A stretch of 64,000 bases of DNA from Acidobacteriota bacterium (GCA_015486055.1 WFSJ01000042.1:1-64000), one strand, 5' to 3'; shown: positions 52,427-61,178, numbered from the stretch's first letter. Numbers and translations: made by a program. The notes: generated by a model not told the origin, from the letters alone.

Positions 52427-54238
52427 ATGAAAAAATTTTGTAAGTTCTATGAGCTCAAAAAAATAGCGACAAATGCCCTTGGGGAAGTTTACCTCTCTCT
52501 CACGAGAGATGAAAAAAAGGAAATTTCCCCGTTTATGGTTGTTAACCTAAGGGAAGAGTTCAACCTTGAAAGAAGATGGAAGGCTCTCACCGATTATCTT
52601 GAGTTCAGCAAGACCCTGAACCACCCCAATATCCTAAGATATGATACATGGGGAGAGTGCAAGCAAGGGAGATATGTTGCAGCAAGAGCTAAAGAATATT
52701 TCTCACTGGGCTCAATAATTAAAAATTTAAAGAAGAGAAATCTCCCGTTCACTTTTGATATACCAGTTCATGCAATCCTCCAAATTATCTCCGGGCTTCA
52801 ATACCTGAACAACATTCGCTACAAAGATTCTGCCATCTATCACAATATTCTCTCACCCGATGAGATTCTTATAAATCTTGATGGAGTCGTCTACATAAAC
52901 AATGCGGGAATTCTTCAAGCCATTTCAGAGGATAGAAAGCTGGCCAAAGACCTCATAGTGGAAAGGAGCACATTCCTTCCCAAGGAACTAATTGATAGAG
53001 CGAAACCCTCCCCAAAGGCTGATGTCTATTCGGTAGCATCTCTACTTTTCTTCCTCACCACTGGAAAATACATTTCTCCGGAGAAAAATATTGAACTTCA
53101 GCTCAAAAATACTCCACTCATAATGGAGTTCGAGGGAAAGAAGGAAATACCTGAGGAACTTCAGAAGATTCTATCAAACGCCCTCGCACCCGAGGAAACA
53201 AGATACCAGAACATTGAAATACTCCGTTCCGCCTTTGATGATTTTATAACCAAAGAGGACATCTCTCCCACCACATTCAATTTGGCCTATTACATGAATA
53301 CCCTTTTCCATGATGAAGTCCTTGAAGGAGAAAAACTTGTAAAAAGAGAATCTGAAAAGGTCCCTGTAGAGATAGTGGAAGAACCTATCGAGAAGGAAAC
53401 TGAAAAAGAGGAAGCGGAAAAGAAAAAAGGATTTCCTATGGTAGCCGTTATCGGCAGTTTAGCCGTAATATTAATAGCAGTTATTATTGCTATAGTATTC
53501 ATGGGAAAACCGAAACAACCCGTAATTTCTCAGGCAGAGCTTGATAAAAGGATCAATCAACTCGTTGAAACAAAGATGAAGGAAAGAGAAGCAGAGCTAA
53601 AAAAGGAGTACGAAAATAAATACGGAAAGATAAGCCAGCAGGACGAAGAAAAACTCAAGAAACAGCTTGAAGAAGAGAGAAAAAAGCTTGCAGAGAAGGC
53701 AAGAGCTGAGGAGTTAGCGAAGCTCAGGAAAATTCAGCAATCGAAGAAAAAGCCTGTCCTTCCCTCTGTAGAGAAGAAAGTCGAAAAGCCAAAGGAGGAA
53801 GTAAAGCAGGAAGAGACTAAGGCAGAAATTCCTCCTCAAAAGACTTCGGAGGTCCAGCAGCAAAAAAAAGAAGAAGTTGAGAAGAAACCCGCAGTGGAAA
53901 CAAAACCACAGAAAATTTCTGCACCTGTTTCAAAGCCTGAAGTTATACCAGGTTCTGTTGTACCGATTACGGAATTAGATTCTCCTCTCAAACTTGTGAA
54001 AAAAATCCCCCCCCGGATTCCTGAGAGGGCAAGGAGGCTCAGAATAAGAGGAAGTGTTATGGCTTCAATCATGATCAATGAAAACGGGGAAGTTGAACAG
54101 GTAAGGATCATTCGCGGAACCCCAAAAGGCTATTTTGAAAAGGAAGCAGAAAGAACTCTCTCTATGTGGAAATTTACCCCTCCCAGAAAAAAAGGAGTTG
54201 GGGTTAAGGTCTGGAAAGTTGTTACAATAAAATTCTGA
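52427..54238 (+). CDS. Pseudokinase-TonB fusion protein
   Basis: This 603-residue protein has three parts. Residues about 1-285 follow a Ser/Thr kinase fold but lack catalysis: the beta3 Lys position reads F-M-V-V-N-L, HRDxKxxN is H-N-I-L-S-P-D-E (about 139-146), and DFG is N-N-A-G (about 157). One membrane helix follows (about 340-360, VAVIGSLAVILIAVIIAIVF), then a Lys/Glu-rich coiled coil and Pro-rich stretch (about 370-515). A TonB C-terminal domain (about 518-603) has I-P-E-R-A-R-R-L-R-I-R-G-S-V and W-K-F-T-P-P. A cytosolic ligand-sensing pseudokinase may be linked to a periplasmic TonB-like contact with outer-membrane receptors. Confidence 0.88.
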   Translation: MKKFCKFYELKKIATNALGEVYLSLTRDEKKEISPFMVVNLREEFNLERRWKALTDYLEFSKTLNHPNILRYDTWGECKQGRYVAARAKEYFSLGSIIKNLKKRNLPFTFDIPVHAILQIISGLQYLNNIRYKDSAIYHNILSPDEILINLDGVVYINNAGILQAISEDRKLAKDLIVERSTFLPKELIDRAKPSPKADVYSVASLLFFLTTGKYISPEKNIELQLKNTPLIMEFEGKKEIPEELQKILSNALAPEETRYQNIEILRSAFDDFITKEDISPTTFNLAYYMNTLFHDEVLEGEKLVKRESEKVPVEIVEEPIEKETEKEEAEKKKGFPMVAVIGSLAVILIAVIIAIVFMGKPKQPVISQAELDKRINQLVETKMKEREAELKKEYENKYGKISQQDEEKLKKQLEEERKKLAEKARAEELAKLRKIQQSKKKPVLPSVEKKVEKPKEEVKQEETKAEIPPQKTSEVQQQKKEEVEKKPAVETKPQKISAPVSKPEVIPGSVVPITELDSPLKLVKKIPPRIPERARRLRIRGSVMASIMINENGEVEQVRIIRGTPKGYFEKEAERTLSMWKFTPPRKKGVGVKVWKVVTIKF

Positions 54239-55430
54239 GAAAAAGATAGGTTTCCCCCGCAATGAAGGAAATTATAAAGTTAGAAAAGGAATGGGTTATT
54301 TTGCATGGAACTTTGAAGAGGGGCTCAAGAAGATTTATCCCAAAGACAAGAAGAATTGCAAGAGAATAATTTACCTCAATACCAAGCCAAATTGAAAATA
54401 AAATAAGAACAGAAGCTGAAATTAGGGCTGATATTGTTCCTTCAAAGCTTATTCCCCCTGGTTCCCCTTTTTTTGCTCTACCCATTCTCAAAAGGGAAAA
54501 AACGAAGCCTCCAGAGACAGAGCCAATTTCCGTCCCTACAGTATCATAGGTTGCCTCAGCAAGGGAAATAACAGCAGCCTGGGGAAGGCCGAGGATGGAA
54601 AAAAGAAGAGCTGGTCCTCCCTTAGCCCAAACGCTTGCCCATTTTCTTTTTACCCCTTCCTTCTCTTTTTCTTTATAGAAGGTTGCCGCCTCAGAAAGCA
54701 AGAAAAAACTGAGAAGTATGTAAAAAATCTTAACCCCTCCAAAGAGCAAAATCCCTGACCCAACAAAAAATGCTGAAATTGCTCCCTTCAGGTCCAGAAC
54801 CTTCAATATAAAAGAAAAGATCGCTAAAATCCCTATTAAAATCAGGATCTTCAATTCAAGTTCGGTGGGAACTTTCAGTTTTACTATGCTTCCCAGCTTG
54901 AAAAAGAACAAAAAAGAGAAAGGAACCACCAAATTATCCTCAATCCCTGTCTGCAAAGATTCCAAGATGCCTGTGATAACCACAGAAAAGATTATTATCC
55001 AGAGCTCTTTGCTTGAGATATTTCCCTTTATAAGCCAGAAGAAAAAAGGGGATAGAGTAAGCCCTGAAATAATGAATGTGCCAGTCCCTAAATATGTTTT
55101 TCTCTTATTCCATGGAAGCTCAGCCTTAGCTCTTCTCCCTACCACCGAAGCGGCACCGTCAGAGAAAGCAAGAAGAGACCATCCAGAAGCTGCAAGCCAG
55201 AGATTGCTCCTGCACAAAAGAATCATAAGAAGCACAGAGAGCGGATAGAAAATTATTCCTCTATCCCATTTTCCTCTGAGAATTCTTTCCCAATAGAGAG
55301 GGATTATATAGATATTGTGGATAAAGGCTAAGAAGGCAATGATAGAAGCCTGCCACCAGTTGAGCACAAGGAGAAGGAATATTGGAAGTCCAAATCCTAT
55401 GTGGACAAGTTTCCGCAGATCCTCATCCAA
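54222..55430 (-). CDS. Two-domain isoprenoid-kinase-like membrane protein (dolichol/phytol kinase-like + DUF92)
   Basis: This 402-residue protein has about ten membrane segments. The N-terminal half (about 1-185) has R-K-L-V-H-I-G and S-D-G-A-A-S-V-V-G-R-R, typical of dolichol/phytol kinases (VTE5-like, CTP-dependent). The C-terminal half (about 200-402) is DUF92, with G-x-E-I-G-S-V-S-G-G and G-E-P-G-G-I-S-F-E-G-T, the family of VTE6 phytyl-phosphate kinase. A fusion could phosphorylate an isoprenoid alcohol twice. The 3' end overlaps the convergent TonB gene by 17 nt. Confidence 0.8.
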   Translation of the reverse strand: MDEDLRKLVHIGFGLPIFLLLVLNWWQASIIAFLAFIHNIYIIPLYWERILRGKWDRGIIFYPLSVLLMILLCRSNLWLAASGWSLLAFSDGAASVVGRRAKAELPWNKRKTYLGTGTFIISGLTLSPFFFWLIKGNISSKELWIIIFSVVITGILESLQTGIEDNLVVPFSFLFFFKLGSIVKLKVPTELELKILILIGILAIFSFILKVLDLKGAISAFFVGSGILLFGGVKIFYILLSFFLLSEAATFYKEKEKEGVKRKWASVWAKGGPALLFSILGLPQAAVISLAEATYDTVGTEIGSVSGGFVFSLLRMGRAKKGEPGGISFEGTISALISASVLILFSIWLGIEVNYSLAILLVFGINLLEPLFKVPCKITHSFSNFIISFIAGETYLFLRILL

Positions 55431-56340
55431 GTTTCCCCCTCCAGTAATTCAGAATATCGAGGAGGGTTTTTTCAATGGGAATTGAAGGTGTCCAACCCGT
55501 TATTCTGTTTATCTTTCCTATATCCGCCCAGAGAAGAGGAATATCCGTTTTCCTGAGCTTCGCCCTCTTTATCTTCACCTCAAATTCAAGCTCTGAAAAG
55601 GAGATAAGGATTTCCAATATCTCCTTTATAGAATAAAACCTCCCTGAGCCTATATTGTAGATACTTCCTGCTCTTCCTTTTTTGGAGAGCAAATAAAGAA
55701 CTTCAACCCCATCCCTTACATCTGTGAAATCCCTTATGGCATCAAGGTTACCAACTTCCAGGATGGGTTTCTTTAACGCCTTCTCCCCTTCTGCTATGGA
55801 TTTCGCAAAGGAGGAAGCAGCGAACCCTGGAGATTGACCTGGCCCTATCTGGTTAAAGAGCCTTACTACCATGGTCTTTATCCCATAAACCCTCTTAAAA
55901 AAAAAGGCTGCTTCCTCTGCTGCTATCTTTGAAACTGCATAATGAGAAAGAGGGGATGGTTTTCTATTCTCTTTTATGGGTTGTTCCTTCCTCTCAACAT
56001 TCCCGTAAATCTCGCAAGAGGATGCAAGAATGAAAATAGGCTTTAATCTCCCGGAAGCCAAATTTTCAAGGACATTAATAGTCCCTAGGAAATTGACCAT
56101 ATAGGTGTTTTTATAATCCTTCCAGCTCTGACCAACATGACTCTGGCCTGCTAAGTGATATACAACATCGGGTTTGAAATCCACAACGTGGGAGAGCCTT
56201 CCACGAGTTATGTCCATCTTTACATCCGAAGCTTCACATTTCTCAAGGGAAATTCCTAAAACTTCCTCCCCCTGCGATTTGATTTTGTTATACAGATTTT
56301 TCCCGATAAACCCGCAGGAACCAGTTATGAGATATTTCAA
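55423..56340 (-). CDS. NAD-dependent epimerase/dehydratase, Rmd-like
   Basis: This 305-residue SDR has G-S-C-G-F-I-G-K-N-L (NAD site), S-S-C-E-I-Y-G and the catalytic Y-A-V-S-K. The RDFTDVRD segment and C-terminal G-W-T-P-S-I-P-I-E-K-T-L resemble GDP-4-keto-6-deoxymannose reductase (Rmd). It is paralogous to the next gene upstream, which it overlaps by 4 nt. The exact sugar is not certain. Confidence 0.85.
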   Translation of the reverse strand: MKYLITGSCGFIGKNLYNKIKSQGEEVLGISLEKCEASDVKMDITRGRLSHVVDFKPDVVYHLAGQSHVGQSWKDYKNTYMVNFLGTINVLENLASGRLKPIFILASSCEIYGNVERKEQPIKENRKPSPLSHYAVSKIAAEEAAFFFKRVYGIKTMVVRLFNQIGPGQSPGFAASSFAKSIAEGEKALKKPILEVGNLDAIRDFTDVRDGVEVLYLLSKKGRAGSIYNIGSGRFYSIKEILEILISFSELEFEVKIKRAKLRKTDIPLLWADIGKINRITGWTPSIPIEKTLLDILNYWRGKLG

Positions 56341-57293
56341 ACCCTCTCTCTCCAGTAATTCAAGAGGTCCTCAAGAGTTTTTTCTATCGGTATCTCAGGA
56401 CTCCATCCTGTCTTTTCTCTGAACTTGGAACTGTCTCCAATGAGAACAGGAACATCCGAAGGCCTCAATCTATCAGGTGCAACCTCCACTTTCACCTCAA
56501 TTTTTGATAAAGAAAGGATGTGGTCGAGAATCTCCCTCATTTTATATCCCTTACCAGAACATATATTATATACATCACCTGGCTCACCTTTTGTTGCAGC
56601 CAACCAGTATCCCCTTACCATATCCCTCACATCTGTAAAATCCCTTATTGAATTGAGATTACCAACCCTTATTATAGGTTCCTGTTTCCCTGCCTCCATC
56701 ATAGCTACCTGTCTGGCAAAATTAGAACAAACAAAAACATCTCCTCTCCTTGGGCCGGTATGATTGAAACCCCTTGTTCTTACAATTCTCATATTGTAGC
56801 TTTTAAAATACTGGTACCCGAGGAAATCCTGAGCTATTTTTGAAACTGCATATGGACTTAGAGGTCTTAAAGAATGGGTTTCCTTAATAGGAATTTCCTC
56901 CCCATTGACAAGCCCATATTCCTCGCTTGAACCTGCTATTTGAATCACAGGCTCTATCTTAGTTTCCCTTACGGACTCAAAAAGGTTGGTCTCTCCTATT
57001 ATATTCGTTGTTAATGTCTCTTGGGGAGCCCTCCATGAAGTTGGCACAAAGCTCTGGGCTGCAAGATGAAATATCAGTTCCGGCCTTATCTCCTCAATCA
57101 CCTTTCTTATAGAGACATAGTCCCTTATATCCCCCTCCACAAGTTTGATCCTCTCTTTCAAATGCTCAACATTTTCCATCCTTGAACGCCATCTGGCTAT
57201 ACCAAATATCTCAACATCTTTGTGGTTTTCAAGAATGTAATCCGCAAGATGGGAACCTGCAAATCCTGTTATTCCTGTTATAAGAATTTTCAC
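56337..57293 (-). CDS. GDP-mannose dehydratase/Rmd-family SDR
   Basis: This 318-residue SDR has the T-G-I-T-G-F-A-G-S-H-L NAD-binding start, G-S-S-E-E-Y-G, Y-A-V-S-K and G-F-N-H-T-G-P-R-R-G. The C-terminal R-P-S-D-V-P-V-L-I-G-D and G-W-S-P-E-I-P-I-E-K-T-L fit GDP-6-deoxymannose reductase (Rmd) better than Gmd. It would work in GDP-deoxyhexose synthesis. It overlaps both neighbours by 4 nt. Confidence 0.87.
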   Translation of the reverse strand: MKILITGITGFAGSHLADYILENHKDVEIFGIARWRSRMENVEHLKERIKLVEGDIRDYVSIRKVIEEIRPELIFHLAAQSFVPTSWRAPQETLTTNIIGETNLFESVRETKIEPVIQIAGSSEEYGLVNGEEIPIKETHSLRPLSPYAVSKIAQDFLGYQYFKSYNMRIVRTRGFNHTGPRRGDVFVCSNFARQVAMMEAGKQEPIIRVGNLNSIRDFTDVRDMVRGYWLAATKGEPGDVYNICSGKGYKMREILDHILSLSKIEVKVEVAPDRLRPSDVPVLIGDSSKFREKTGWSPEIPIEKTLEDLLNYWRERV

Positions 57294-58300
57294 TTCTTCC
57301 TCCTTTTGTAATTCTTACTGTAATATTCCTTGAATTCTTTTGCCTCCTTCCTCTTTTTCCACCAATTCTGATGGTTTCTATACCAATCTATAGTCAGCTC
57401 AAGGGCACCTTCAAAGGTGTGTTGAGGGGCCCACCCAAGGGAACGGAGTTTCTCCGAATTAATTGAATACCTTAAATCATGACCCGGACGGTCCTGAACG
57501 AATTCCACCATTGAGAAAGGCTTCCCCATTTTGCTAAGTAAAAGTTTTATAAGGTCTATGTTTTTGAGTCCAAATCCGGAAGACAAATTATAAGCTTCTC
57601 CTTCCTTCCCCTCCTCGAGAACTTTCCATATTCCTTCAACGCAATCTTCCACAAAGAGCCATTCCCTCATATTTTCCCCATTCCCATACAGGGGGATTTT
57701 TTCCCCCTCAAAGAGGTTTGTTATAAAAAGCGGCAATGCCTTTTCTGGATGCTGGTAAGGACCAAAATTATTTGAGGGCCTTACAATAACCACTGGCATG
57801 CTGTATGTCTTATAGAAGGAAAAAGAAAGCCTGTCTGCTCCTGCCTTTGATGCAGAATAGGGAGAAGATGGATTCATCGGATCGTCTTCCCTGAAACTTC
57901 CCTCCTTTATCGGGCCATAAACTTCGTCAGTAGAAATATAAATGAACTTCTTTAAATTACCAGCCTTTCTTACAGCTTCCAAAAGGACATAAGTTCCATA
58001 GAAATTTGTTAGAGCAAAATCCCCCCCCTCAATTATTGACCTATCCACATGGGTCTCTGCTGCGAAGTGAACTATATAGTCTGCTCTCCTCACGAGGGGT
58101 TCCACTATCTTCCAATCCTTTATGTCCCCTTTAACGAAACTGTGCTCCGGGTTGTTTAAAATATCCTGAATTGTATCCACATCGCTTGCATAGGTTAAAA
58201 GATCAAGGTTTATGACCTTTGCGCCTCTCTTTAAAGCAGTTCTTGTAAAGTGAGAACCTATAAAACCAGCTCCCCCTGTCACCAAAATGACATCATTCAT
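57290..58300 (-). CDS. rfbB: dTDP-glucose 4,6-dehydratase
   Basis: RfbB converts dTDP-glucose to dTDP-4-keto-6-deoxyglucose, an O-antigen or surface-glycan precursor. The 336-residue SDR has T-G-G-A-G-F-I-G-S-H-F, A-A-E-T-H-V-D-R-S-I, S-T-D-E-V-Y-G and Y-S-A-S-K-A-G-A-D. V-Q-D-R-P-G-H-D-L-R-Y is highly specific to this enzyme. RfbA, RfbC and RfbD are not in the window. Confidence 0.95.
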   Translation of the reverse strand: MNDVILVTGGAGFIGSHFTRTALKRGAKVINLDLLTYASDVDTIQDILNNPEHSFVKGDIKDWKIVEPLVRRADYIVHFAAETHVDRSIIEGGDFALTNFYGTYVLLEAVRKAGNLKKFIYISTDEVYGPIKEGSFREDDPMNPSSPYSASKAGADRLSFSFYKTYSMPVVIVRPSNNFGPYQHPEKALPLFITNLFEGEKIPLYGNGENMREWLFVEDCVEGIWKVLEEGKEGEAYNLSSGFGLKNIDLIKLLLSKMGKPFSMVEFVQDRPGHDLRYSINSEKLRSLGWAPQHTFEGALELTIDWYRNHQNWWKKRKEAKEFKEYYSKNYKRRKK

Positions 58301-58303
58301 TAT

Positions 58304-58651
58304 TCATCTCTTGACCACAACATCGTCAGAAGTACCTTCAACACCATCAGGGCCTACACTCCTCAACTCAAAACCATTTTCCATCTTCTTATAAACTATC
58401 CTGTTCCCCCACGGATCCTTTGGTGTTCTTCCGAAAACCTCTCTGAGGGTCTCTGGAAGTTCCCCGGTCGTGGTATACCTCGCAGTTATCTCAGCAGCTA
58501 AGGTATTTAAATCAGAACGCACAGCTATTGTCTGCGATTGGGTTATTCTTGAAACCCCCTCCTTAGTTTTCACAACCTTTTTTGTGTGGAGCATGGTAAG
58601 AGCAAGATAAATCCCTAAAGCAAGAATCAAAATCAAAAATAATCCTCTCAT
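58304..58651 (-). CDS. Short membrane-anchored protein with GspG-like C-terminus
   Basis: The start is set at the ATG at 58651 giving MRGLFLILILALGIYLAL; a longer frame extends into rlmB. The 115-residue protein has one N-terminal membrane helix and a C-terminal W-G-N-R-I-V-Y...G-P-D-G-V-E-G-T-S-D-D segment like the calcium-binding loop of type II secretion major pseudopilins (GspG). A prepilin cleavage site is not seen. Its role is unknown. Confidence 0.7.
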   Translation of the reverse strand: MRGLFLILILALGIYLALTMLHTKKVVKTKEGVSRITQSQTIAVRSDLNTLAAEITARYTTTGELPETLREVFGRTPKDPWGNRIVYKKMENGFELRSVGPDGVEGTSDDVVVKR

Positions 58652-58661
58652 AAAGGATATT

Positions 58662-59324
58662 TTATACCCTTTGCCTAAGAGTGTAAAGGAATATCCCAGC
58701 GGCCACTGAAACATTCAAAGAGTCTATATCTCCTGACATTGGTATAGAAACACGGAAATCGCAGAGTTTTTCAACTGGTTTTCTTATTCCTTTCCCTTCG
58801 GAGCCCATGACTATAATAGATTTTGGGGGGAATTTGAAAGAGGGCAGTGATTCTCCACTTTTCTCGGCACAAACAACCCAAAATTCACTGCTCTTTGCCC
58901 TTAAGATAAAAGCTGGGAGGTTAGCTGTCCTGTGAATAATGGCACTGAATATTACCCCGGAGGATGCCTTGACAACTGTTTCATTAAGGGGTGGCGAATG
59001 CCTTTTCTCTATAACAACAGGGGAAGAAAAAGCATGAGCTGACCTTATTATTGCACCGAGGTTCATTGGGTCTTCAATCCTGTCTAAGCAGAGAACTATA
59101 TTGCCATTAAGAACTTTCCCTTCTCCTGCAGTTCTTACCTCTGAAATATAAGCCTTTGGGTTTCTTTCAGAAGGTGAAAAGAAAAAGGGAACAGACCCGA
59201 TTTTTGCAAGTTCCTTTATTTTATCTATTCTGGGGCCCCTTTTCCCTGCCGGGATTATTATCTTTTCAACCTCAGCTTCCGAGGATAAAGCCTCAATTAT
59301 TGGATTTAATCCCTCAATAACCAT
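58662..59324 (-). CDS. rlmB: 23S rRNA (guanosine-2'-O)-methyltransferase, TrmH/RlmB family
   Basis: This 220-residue SPOUT methyltransferase has an N-terminal substrate-binding domain (VIEGLNPIIEAL) and the knotted SAM domain with L-D-R-I-E-D-P-M-N-L-G-A-I-I-R-S-A and G-S-E-G-K-G-I plus S-L-N-V-S-V-A-A-G-I. RlmB (Gm2251) is likely; other SpoU members cannot be excluded. It overlaps gltX by 19 nt. Confidence 0.92.
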   Translation of the reverse strand: MVIEGLNPIIEALSSEAEVEKIIIPAGKRGPRIDKIKELAKIGSVPFFFSPSERNPKAYISEVRTAGEGKVLNGNIVLCLDRIEDPMNLGAIIRSAHAFSSPVVIEKRHSPPLNETVVKASSGVIFSAIIHRTANLPAFILRAKSSEFWVVCAEKSGESLPSFKFPPKSIIVMGSEGKGIRKPVEKLCDFRVSIPMSGDIDSLNVSVAAGIFLYTLRQRV

Positions 59325-60691
59325 TGCTCGTATTTTCTCAGCCTGCCTGCAAGAGAATCTGTATATCCTAAAGCCGAGGCTTTTTCTATCAGTTCTCCGA
59401 GAAAAGCAAGCTCAGGCCCTGAACCCCTGCCTGTAAGGGCAATTCTCAAAGGATGGTAAAGGGCCTTCCCCCTGATTTTAAGCTCTGAAGATACCTCCTT
59501 CAAGGCAGCCGCAAGGGGCTTACCATGCTCAAGCTTTTCCCTAATTCTTCTCACAACCTTAAGTTCTTCCTTAGTTATCCTTTCCTCTGCCTTATAGTTT
59601 ATTTCCCTCTCAAGAGCTTCCTGAAGCTCCTTGAGAGTATAAGCCCCTTCCCTAAGCTTCGGAAGAGCGAAGGAGAGAAAGTCCTCACTCAGTTTAATTC
59701 CCGTAAATTCCACAAAACGCTTTACAAGTTCTTTATCATCAAGCTTTTCAAGATGCTTATGATTCATCCAGAGAAGCTTTCTGTGGTCAAATACGGCTCC
59801 TGCTTTGGAAACCCTTGAAAGCTGGAAGCATTTTACCATCTCCTCCTTCGCCATAATTTCCTTTTCATCGCATGACCAACCAAGGAGAGAAAGATAATTG
59901 AAAAGTGCTTCGGGAACTATGCCGTCATCCCTGAACTGAAAAACCGCAGTTGCACCGTGGCGCTTTGAAAGTCTGCTTCTGTCAGGACCAAGGACCATTG
60001 GAAGATGAGCAAATTCAGGGGGCTCCCAATCAAAAGCTTCGTAGAGTTTTATCTGTTTTGGTGTATTTGAAATATGATCTTCGCCCCTTATAACATGAGT
60101 TACCCCCATGTGATGGTCATCTATTACAACTGCAAAATTATACGAAGGTATTCCATTGGAGCGCATTATAACAAAATCCCCAAAAAGGGAAAGATTAAAG
60201 TTCACTTTACCTCTTATAAGGTCGCTGTAGGAAAAGGCCTCATCGCTCATCTTAAATCTTATAGAAGCTAATTCACCCTTTTCAACCCTTTTCCTTGCAT
60301 CCTGTGGGGGAATGCTCCTGCACTTTCCTGAATATTTATAGGGTATCCCCTTCTCTATTGCCTTCTGCCTTTCCTCCTCTAACTCCTGCGGGGTGCAGAA
60401 ACAATAATATGCCTTGCCTTCATCAAGAAGCCTCTGGGCATAAGATCGGTAAACCTCAAGCCTCTGGCTCTGTTTGTATGGTCCCTCATCCCAGTTTATC
60501 CCCAGCCACGCCAGATCTTTCAGAATCAGCTCTTCGTATTCCTTTTTAGACCTTTCAGGATCAGTATCCTCTATTCTCAATATAAATTTCCCATCCTTAC
60601 TTTTCGCAAAAAGCCAGTTGAAAAGGGCTGTCCTTGCTCCCCCAACATGAAGATAACCTGTGGGAGATGGGGCAAACCTTACTCTAACCAT
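59306..60691 (-). CDS. gltX: Glutamyl-tRNA synthetase
   Basis: This class I synthetase charges tRNA-Glu. The 461-residue length is normal. It has R-F-A-P-S-P-T-G-Y-L-H-V-G-G-A-R-T-A (HIGH region) and R-L-S-K-R-H-G (KMSKS region, about 240). Discriminating versus non-discriminating charging cannot be decided here. It overlaps ispF by 8 nt. Confidence 0.97.
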   Translation of the reverse strand: MVRVRFAPSPTGYLHVGGARTALFNWLFAKSKDGKFILRIEDTDPERSKKEYEELILKDLAWLGINWDEGPYKQSQRLEVYRSYAQRLLDEGKAYYCFCTPQELEEERQKAIEKGIPYKYSGKCRSIPPQDARKRVEKGELASIRFKMSDEAFSYSDLIRGKVNFNLSLFGDFVIMRSNGIPSYNFAVVIDDHHMGVTHVIRGEDHISNTPKQIKLYEAFDWEPPEFAHLPMVLGPDRSRLSKRHGATAVFQFRDDGIVPEALFNYLSLLGWSCDEKEIMAKEEMVKCFQLSRVSKAGAVFDHRKLLWMNHKHLEKLDDKELVKRFVEFTGIKLSEDFLSFALPKLREGAYTLKELQEALEREINYKAEERITKEELKVVRRIREKLEHGKPLAAALKEVSSELKIRGKALYHPLRIALTGRGSGPELAFLGELIEKASALGYTDSLAGRLRKYEQWLLRD

Positions 60692-61166
60692 TCTTCCTCC
60701 TCAAAACAGAAACTGCATAACATGAAATTGCTTTACCTTCTCCTATTTCCCCGAGGCCTTCATTTGTCTTTGATTTTATCCCTATCCTGTCAGGCTCAAT
60801 TCTCAGAACTTGAGAAAGGCTTTTCCTGATTTCCTCCTTATATGGGGAAAGTTTAGGGGCCTCTGCAATGATAACGGTATCTATGCCAACTATCTCATAC
60901 CCTTTTTCACCGACCATCAACGCAACCTTCTCAAGAAGTTCTATACTCCTTGCATCCTTATAAGCAGGGTCGGTATCTGGAAAGAGCTCACCTATATCTG
61001 GAAAGGAAAGGGCACCGCAAAGTGCATCTATTATTGCATGGGAGAGGAGGTCTCCATCAGAGTGACCCTCAAGCCCAAAGCTGTAAGGAATAAGAACTCC
61101 TCCAATTATCAGTTTCCTTCCCTCAACTAACCTGTGAATGTCGTATCCAATTCCTACCCTTATCAT
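60684..61166 (-). CDS. ispF: 2-C-methyl-D-erythritol 2,4-cyclodiphosphate synthase
   Basis: IspF forms MEcPP in the non-mevalonate isoprenoid pathway. The start at 61166 gives MIRVGIGYDIHRL, the family's usual opening (zinc ligands Asp8, His10); upstream frame codons were dropped. G-H-S-D-G-D-L-L-S-H-A-I-I-D-A-L-C-G-A and I-K-S-K-T-N-E-G-L-G are conserved. The 160 residues are normal. It heads the minus-strand run that ends with an isoprenoid-kinase-like protein. Confidence 0.97.
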   Translation of the reverse strand: MIRVGIGYDIHRLVEGRKLIIGGVLIPYSFGLEGHSDGDLLSHAIIDALCGALSFPDIGELFPDTDPAYKDARSIELLEKVALMVGEKGYEIVGIDTVIIAEAPKLSPYKEEIRKSLSQVLRIEPDRIGIKSKTNEGLGEIGEGKAISCYAVSVLRRKNG

Positions 61167-61172
61167 GCTTTT

Positions 61173-61178
61173 ATTATA
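61173..61178 (-). promoter_or_regulatory. -10 element at the ispF start (leaderless)
   Basis: TATAAT on the minus strand ends 6 nt before the ispF ATG at 61166. The nearest AGGAGG is too far upstream to serve this start. No good -35 is seen. Confidence 0.45.
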
